Of a DNA stretch of 45,572 nucleotides, positions 43,205 to 45,572 are shown piece after piece (the first letter of the stretch is position 1; every line of letters begins with the position of its first letter). Where the stretch lies: contig NZ_JACSPY010000021.1 in assembly GCF_014836885.1 (NCBI RefSeq), forward strand, positions 1 through 45,572, in the 5' to 3' direction. A program made the position numbers and the translations under genes. Below the pieces are notes generated by a model. It was given only the letters and a program-made list of their open reading frames with translations. It was not told the origin of the DNA and did no database searches. Source of the DNA: Brevibacterium gallinarum (GTDB lineage: Bacteria > Actinomycetota > Actinomycetes > Actinomycetales > Brevibacteriaceae).

Positions 43205-43558
43205 ATGGATGACCGCCGGAATGCTGGCCCTGCCCGCCAGGCCGCAGCCGAGTGCTGTCCGCTCGCCCTCGGCCCGCTGGCTGCGGCGGACGCTGACCGG
43301 ATGGCGCACCGGCTCAAGGCGCTGGCAGATCCGACGCGGCTGCGGATCCTGTCCCTCATCGCCGCGCGCGGCTGCGAATCCGTGTGCGCCTGCGAACTGC
43401 TCGATGCCCTCGACGTGACCCAGCCGACGGTCAGCCACCATCTGAAGAAGCTCGTCGAGGCTGGACTGCTGCAGCGCGAACAGCGCGGCAAATGGGCTCA
43501 CTACACCGTCGAGCGCAGCGCCGTCGCCGAACTCCAGGCCTTCCTCGCACTCGGGTGA
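43205..43558 (+). CDS. arsR: arsenic-responsive repressor ArsR
   Basis: A 117-residue ArsR/SmtB winged-helix repressor. The helix-turn-helix is DVTQPTVSHHLKKLVEAGLL (70-89) with the wing at REQRGKWAHYTVE. Cys17, Cys18 and Cys57 (AECCP and RGCESV) match the three-cysteine arsenite site described for the corynebacterial repressor, rather than the CVC box of the E. coli plasmid type; Cys61 and Cys63 are extra. ATG 43205 is chosen because TATGAT stands exactly six bases upstream, making a leaderless mRNA; ATGs at 43184 and 43190 lie upstream of the expected start site. It is divergent from acr3. Confidence 0.93.
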   Translation: MDDRRNAGPARQAAAECCPLALGPLAAADADRMAHRLKALADPTRLRILSLIAARGCESVCACELLDALDVTQPTVSHHLKKLVEAGLLQREQRGKWAHYTVERSAVAELQAFLALG

Positions 43559-43668
43559 GCATCACCGGTCGGGCAGCCCACGCCTCGGGAGCGGCCGAGA
43601 CAGCACGCACGCCCGCACCCAGGATCTTTTCAGGAATGCCCCGCGGGAACTCTCAGGCGCCCAGCGGT

Positions 43669-43674
43669 TAGCGT
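43669..43674 (+). promoter_or_regulatory. -10 box of a leaderless transcript
   Basis: TAGCGT, six bases (CGGGGC), then the ATG at 43681. Confidence 0.45.
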
Positions 43675-43680
43675 CGGGGC

Positions 43681-43908
43681 ATGGCAGTGCAGAGAGTCGA
43701 GATTCAGGCGACCGACCAGGTCGAGGCGCGTCGCGTCGAGGCGATCTACCGCCAGGGCGGCCGGCACGGCAGGCTCGAAGACGAGGTGCTCGATGCGGTC
43801 TGGCGCTCCGGCCGCACCCCGGTGGGCGGCCCGGTCTACGTCGGCCTCACGCACGGGTCGCCCGTGCTCTACCGGTTCGATGTTCCCGTCGACACAGCGG
43901 TGCGCTGA
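43681..43908 (+). CDS. small protein of unknown function
   Basis: A 75-residue soluble protein, beta-rich, with RVEAIYRQGGRHGRLEDEVLDAVWRSG and GPVYVGLTHGSPVLYRFDV. No family recognised. TAGCGT six bases before the ATG suggests a leaderless message, which supports that it is a real gene. It is convergent with the VanZ-like gene. Confidence 0.5.
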   Translation: MAVQRVEIQATDQVEARRVEAIYRQGGRHGRLEDEVLDAVWRSGRTPVGGPVYVGLTHGSPVLYRFDVPVDTAVR

Positions 43909-43932
43909 AGGCTGCTGCGTGGAGGCGCGGAT

Positions 43933-44346
43933 TCACGGCCACTGCGGCGGCCGCGGCGGCTCCCCGTTCTCACCGAGCATCGGATCACCGGCCGGCAGTG
44001 CCCGCCAGATCCCGAATGCCAGCAGAATGCCGAGGCAGTCGGCGATCCAGTCGCCGAACTCGCCGGACCGGCCGGGCACTGCGAACGCCTGGATGAACTC
44101 GCTGATGGCTGCGTAGGCCGACATCGCCAGCATCGTCGCCAGCGGCCGGAACCCGAGCAGCAGGGGTGTGGTGAGTGCGGCGAAGCCCACGGCGTGCATG
44201 AGCTTGTCGAACCCGGCGAACGGCGAGGCCATGCCGGAGCTGGGGGAGTAGAGGAGGAACAGGTGCACAAAGAACACGGCCGCGAAAGTGGACCAAGTCC
44301 ACTTCCGCGCCCGTGTCGAGAGGATCAGGTGCGCGACAAATCGCAT
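43933..44346 (-). CDS. VanZ-like membrane protein
   Basis: A 137-residue membrane protein with four hydrophobic segments. The run FDKLMHAVGFAALTTPLLLG, the ISEFIQAFAVPGRSGEFGDWIADCLGI motif and the overall length match the VanZ-like family; the conserved DKLMH and GDWIAD are visible. The role of VanZ-like proteins is unclear; VanZ itself gives low-level teicoplanin resistance. The CsbD-like gene lies 20 bases upstream on the same strand, probably the same transcript. Confidence 0.85.
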   Translation of the reverse strand: MRFVAHLILSTRARKWTWSTFAAVFFVHLFLLYSPSSGMASPFAGFDKLMHAVGFAALTTPLLLGFRPLATMLAMSAYAAISEFIQAFAVPGRSGEFGDWIADCLGILLAFGIWRALPAGDPMLGENGEPPRPPQWP

Positions 44347-44366
44347 CTGACCGAGAAGAGACGCTC

Positions 44367-44540
44367 TTACTTCTTGAACGCGTCCTTGACCTTCTCTCCG
44401 GCCTGCTTGAGGTTCGCACCGGACTGCTGAGACTTGCCTTCGGCTTCCATGCTCTTGTCGTCGGTGGCCTTGCCGATGCCGGACTTGGCCTTGCCGAGCA
44501 TTTCGTCAGCCTTGTTTCCGAACTTGTCATCTGCACTCAT
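44367..44540 (-). CDS. CsbD-family stress protein
   Basis: A 57-residue, highly charged helical protein: DKFGNKADEMLGKAKSGIGK, then a linker, then GANLKQAGEKVKDAFKK. This matches the CsbD family of small general-stress proteins, often controlled by alternative sigma factors. A very strong GAGGAGG site stands before ATG 44540. The frame runs on upstream, but that part has no proper start. The next gene downstream is VanZ-like. Confidence 0.85.
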   Translation of the reverse strand: MSADDKFGNKADEMLGKAKSGIGKATDDKSMEAEGKSQQSGANLKQAGEKVKDAFKK

Positions 44541-44820
44541 GGGAACCTCCTCGGGTTGGGTATCGCCTCGGGTGGAGGCGACGCACTTCCATCTTAGTGA
44601 CAAGCGGCCTTCCTGGAAAGAGTGTCCTGCGGCGTTGTCGCAGATCAGTGACGCGACTGCGGGTGGCCGTGCCGCAGGCCGTGCCCGAGGTGGTGGTTGG
44701 GTGCGTGGGATGGGTTGCCGCCGTGCGTGTGCCGGCGTTGCCGTTCCCGAGGTGGTGGTGGCGTTTGCGGGGTGGGTTGTCCGTGGCTGCTGGCAGACTG
44801 GAACCAGAACCCGCAGCAGG
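44541..44820. other. non-coding stretch with GC-rich tandem repeats
   Basis: About 280 bases without a convincing gene. Palindrome arm at 44564-44572 (CGCCTCGGG), and an imperfect tandem pair at 44678-44724 and 44740-44786. It also holds the CsbD promoter, which was not located. Confidence 0.55.
44678..44786. repeat. imperfect tandem repeat, two copies of about 47 bases
   Basis: Copies begin at 44678 and 44740, 62 bases apart, both opening GCCGTKCCCGAGGTGGTGG and sharing TGGGTTG further on. The opening contains CCCGAGG, as in the dispersed palindrome. Confidence 0.65.
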
Positions 44821-44891
44821 CACATGTTTATGTGAGTTACATGTGAACACAGTCGAAACTATTGTCACAGCATATCGAACACACCTAGACT
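44821..44891 (+). promoter_or_regulatory. promoter and upstream inverted repeat of the right-hand DUF222 gene
   Basis: TTGTCA (44862-44867) and TAGACT (44886-44891) are 18 bases apart. Upstream, CACATGT (44821-44827) and ACATGTG (44839-44845) form an inverted repeat that could bind a regulator. The local DNA is AT-richer than its surroundings. Confidence 0.55.
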
Positions 44892-44934
44892 TGAAACCAG
44901 AACGATCGCGGTAGATCACAAGGAGGTGACCGCG

Positions 44935-45516
44935 ATGCTCGTCGAAGAACAGGTCATCACACCCCGCCGCAACGACACGGTGGCCGATACCTCTGACTTC
45001 GCTGACTGCCTCTACCGGCTGGAATCTGCCAACCGGGACATCGACGAGCGCCGTATGACTGGGCTCGGGTTCCTCTTCGATGCCTTCCTCGCCCGGGCAG
45101 CTTCCGATTCACCTGAGGATGTCTCCCTGCAAGTTGATGCGGTGCGTGAACTGGCAGCCGATCCGCGTGCGCTGGGCCGGCCGGACCGTGACGGGACTGA
45201 TTTCCGAAACGAGGCCGGCCAGCGCCGGGACGCCTACGCCTGGCTGGTTGAACGAACGGCGTCGACGTCGCTGATGCACATGGCAGACGCCCTCGACACG
45301 ACCGTCAAGCAGGTCCGTTCACGTGTACAGGTTGCTGCAGCAGGACTCGTCGGCCTGCCGGCCTTCACGTCCCAAGCCCGGGCCGGGGTGATCGGCTACG
45401 ACCGCTACCATTATGGTGCTGCGCGTGCCACGAGTCTGGAGCCTGAGTATCTGGCGGATTTCGATGCAGGGCTCACCCGGATTCGGGTGTCGGATATTGT
45501 CGCGCGTCAGACTTAG
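44935..45516 (+). CDS. DUF222-type protein, apparently cut short
   Basis: A 193-residue helical protein, a clear paralogue of the gene at the left edge: LQVDAVRELA, AYAWLVERTASTSLMHMADALD and RAGVIGYDRYHYGAARATSLEPEYLADFDAGL align along its length. Family members normally run on for hundreds of residues to an HNH nuclease domain, but this one stops at TAG 45514-45516 just after the point where the left copy continues. AAGGAGG stands nine bases before ATG 44935. It may be a truncated gene, possibly cut by an insertion sequence beginning right after the stop, or a free-standing short form. Confidence 0.65.
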   Translation: MLVEEQVITPRRNDTVADTSDFADCLYRLESANRDIDERRMTGLGFLFDAFLARAASDSPEDVSLQVDAVRELAADPRALGRPDRDGTDFRNEAGQRRDAYAWLVERTASTSLMHMADALDTTVKQVRSRVQVAAAGLVGLPAFTSQARAGVIGYDRYHYGAARATSLEPEYLADFDAGLTRIRVSDIVARQT

Positions 45517-45572
45517 TGGCAGGGCCGTTATGTAGGTCCTGAAGGAGAGTCAGACATGGGTAGACCACCCTC
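45517..45572 (+). other. possible start of a new gene or insertion sequence
   Basis: After the early stop, the DNA changes to TGGCAGGGCCGTTATGTAGG, then GAAGGAGAG and ATG at 45556, reading MGRPP to the edge. GTCAGAC occurs on both sides (45505-45511 and 45549-45555). MGRP starts are common in insertion-sequence transposases, but only six codons are visible, so this is a guess. Confidence 0.25.

Overview
The window is GC-rich, gene-dense chromosomal DNA from an actinobacterium. Support for this comes from a mycothiol-type maleylpyruvate isomerase homologue, a Bpa/PafE-type bacterial proteasome activator, a dnaK-grpE-dnaJ-hspR operon with HAIR boxes, a maltokinase-like protein, DUF222 (HNH-endonuclease-type) proteins and LPxTG surface proteins. 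The overall flavour is Micrococcales, perhaps Brevibacterium-like; this placement is inference only.

Layout, left to right. (1) The 5' end of a DUF222 gene runs off the left edge (1-608, minus), followed by 470 bp of repeat-bearing non-coding DNA. (2) A four-gene osmoprotectant ABC transporter with overlapping genes (1079-4959), then a small membrane protein, an amphi-Trp protein and a release-factor-like (baeRF) protein. (3) A riboflavin locus on the minus strand: FMN riboswitch, one uninterrupted RibD-RibE-RibB reading frame, then ribH (10116-6850). (4) A beta-propeller lipoprotein; pdxS divergent from its likely regulator pdxR, with a MocR-type operator between them; an NAD(P)-binding protein; a CPBP protease. 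(5) The heat-shock operon dnaK-grpE-dnaJ-hspR (16779-21214), closed by a 14-bp perfect hairpin. (6) A minus-strand block: two membrane proteins, a mycothiol-type DinB-fold protein, a DASS/SLC13 transporter, two LPxTG proteins and a lipid kinase. (7) serS and a HAD phosphatase (plus), two META-domain proteins, and a wall-anchored S1 protease. (8) A second HAD phosphatase, an uncharacterised protein, the proteasome activator, a quinone oxidoreductase and ilvA (all minus). (9) A degenerate maltokinase-like protein, tRNA-Ser(UGA), and an arsenic resistance locus (arsC and acr3 divergent from arsR). (10) VanZ-like and CsbD-like genes, then a DUF222 gene that stops early at the right edge.

The main points for a second look are these. 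Three LPxTG proteins share a roughly 97-residue module with two cysteines exactly 57 residues apart. The PdxR-like regulator has lost the PLP lysine, and pdxS has no pdxT partner beside it. RibD, RibE and RibB lie in one frame with a strong internal ribosome binding site. The maltokinase homologue has lost its catalytic residues. A short palindrome (arm CCCGAGGCGG) is scattered between genes and also occurs in frame inside disordered coding regions, and three 33-bp tandem units carry it. Many genes look leaderless, with a TAnnnT hexamer exactly six bases before the start codon. No CRISPR array, complete insertion sequence or phage module was seen.
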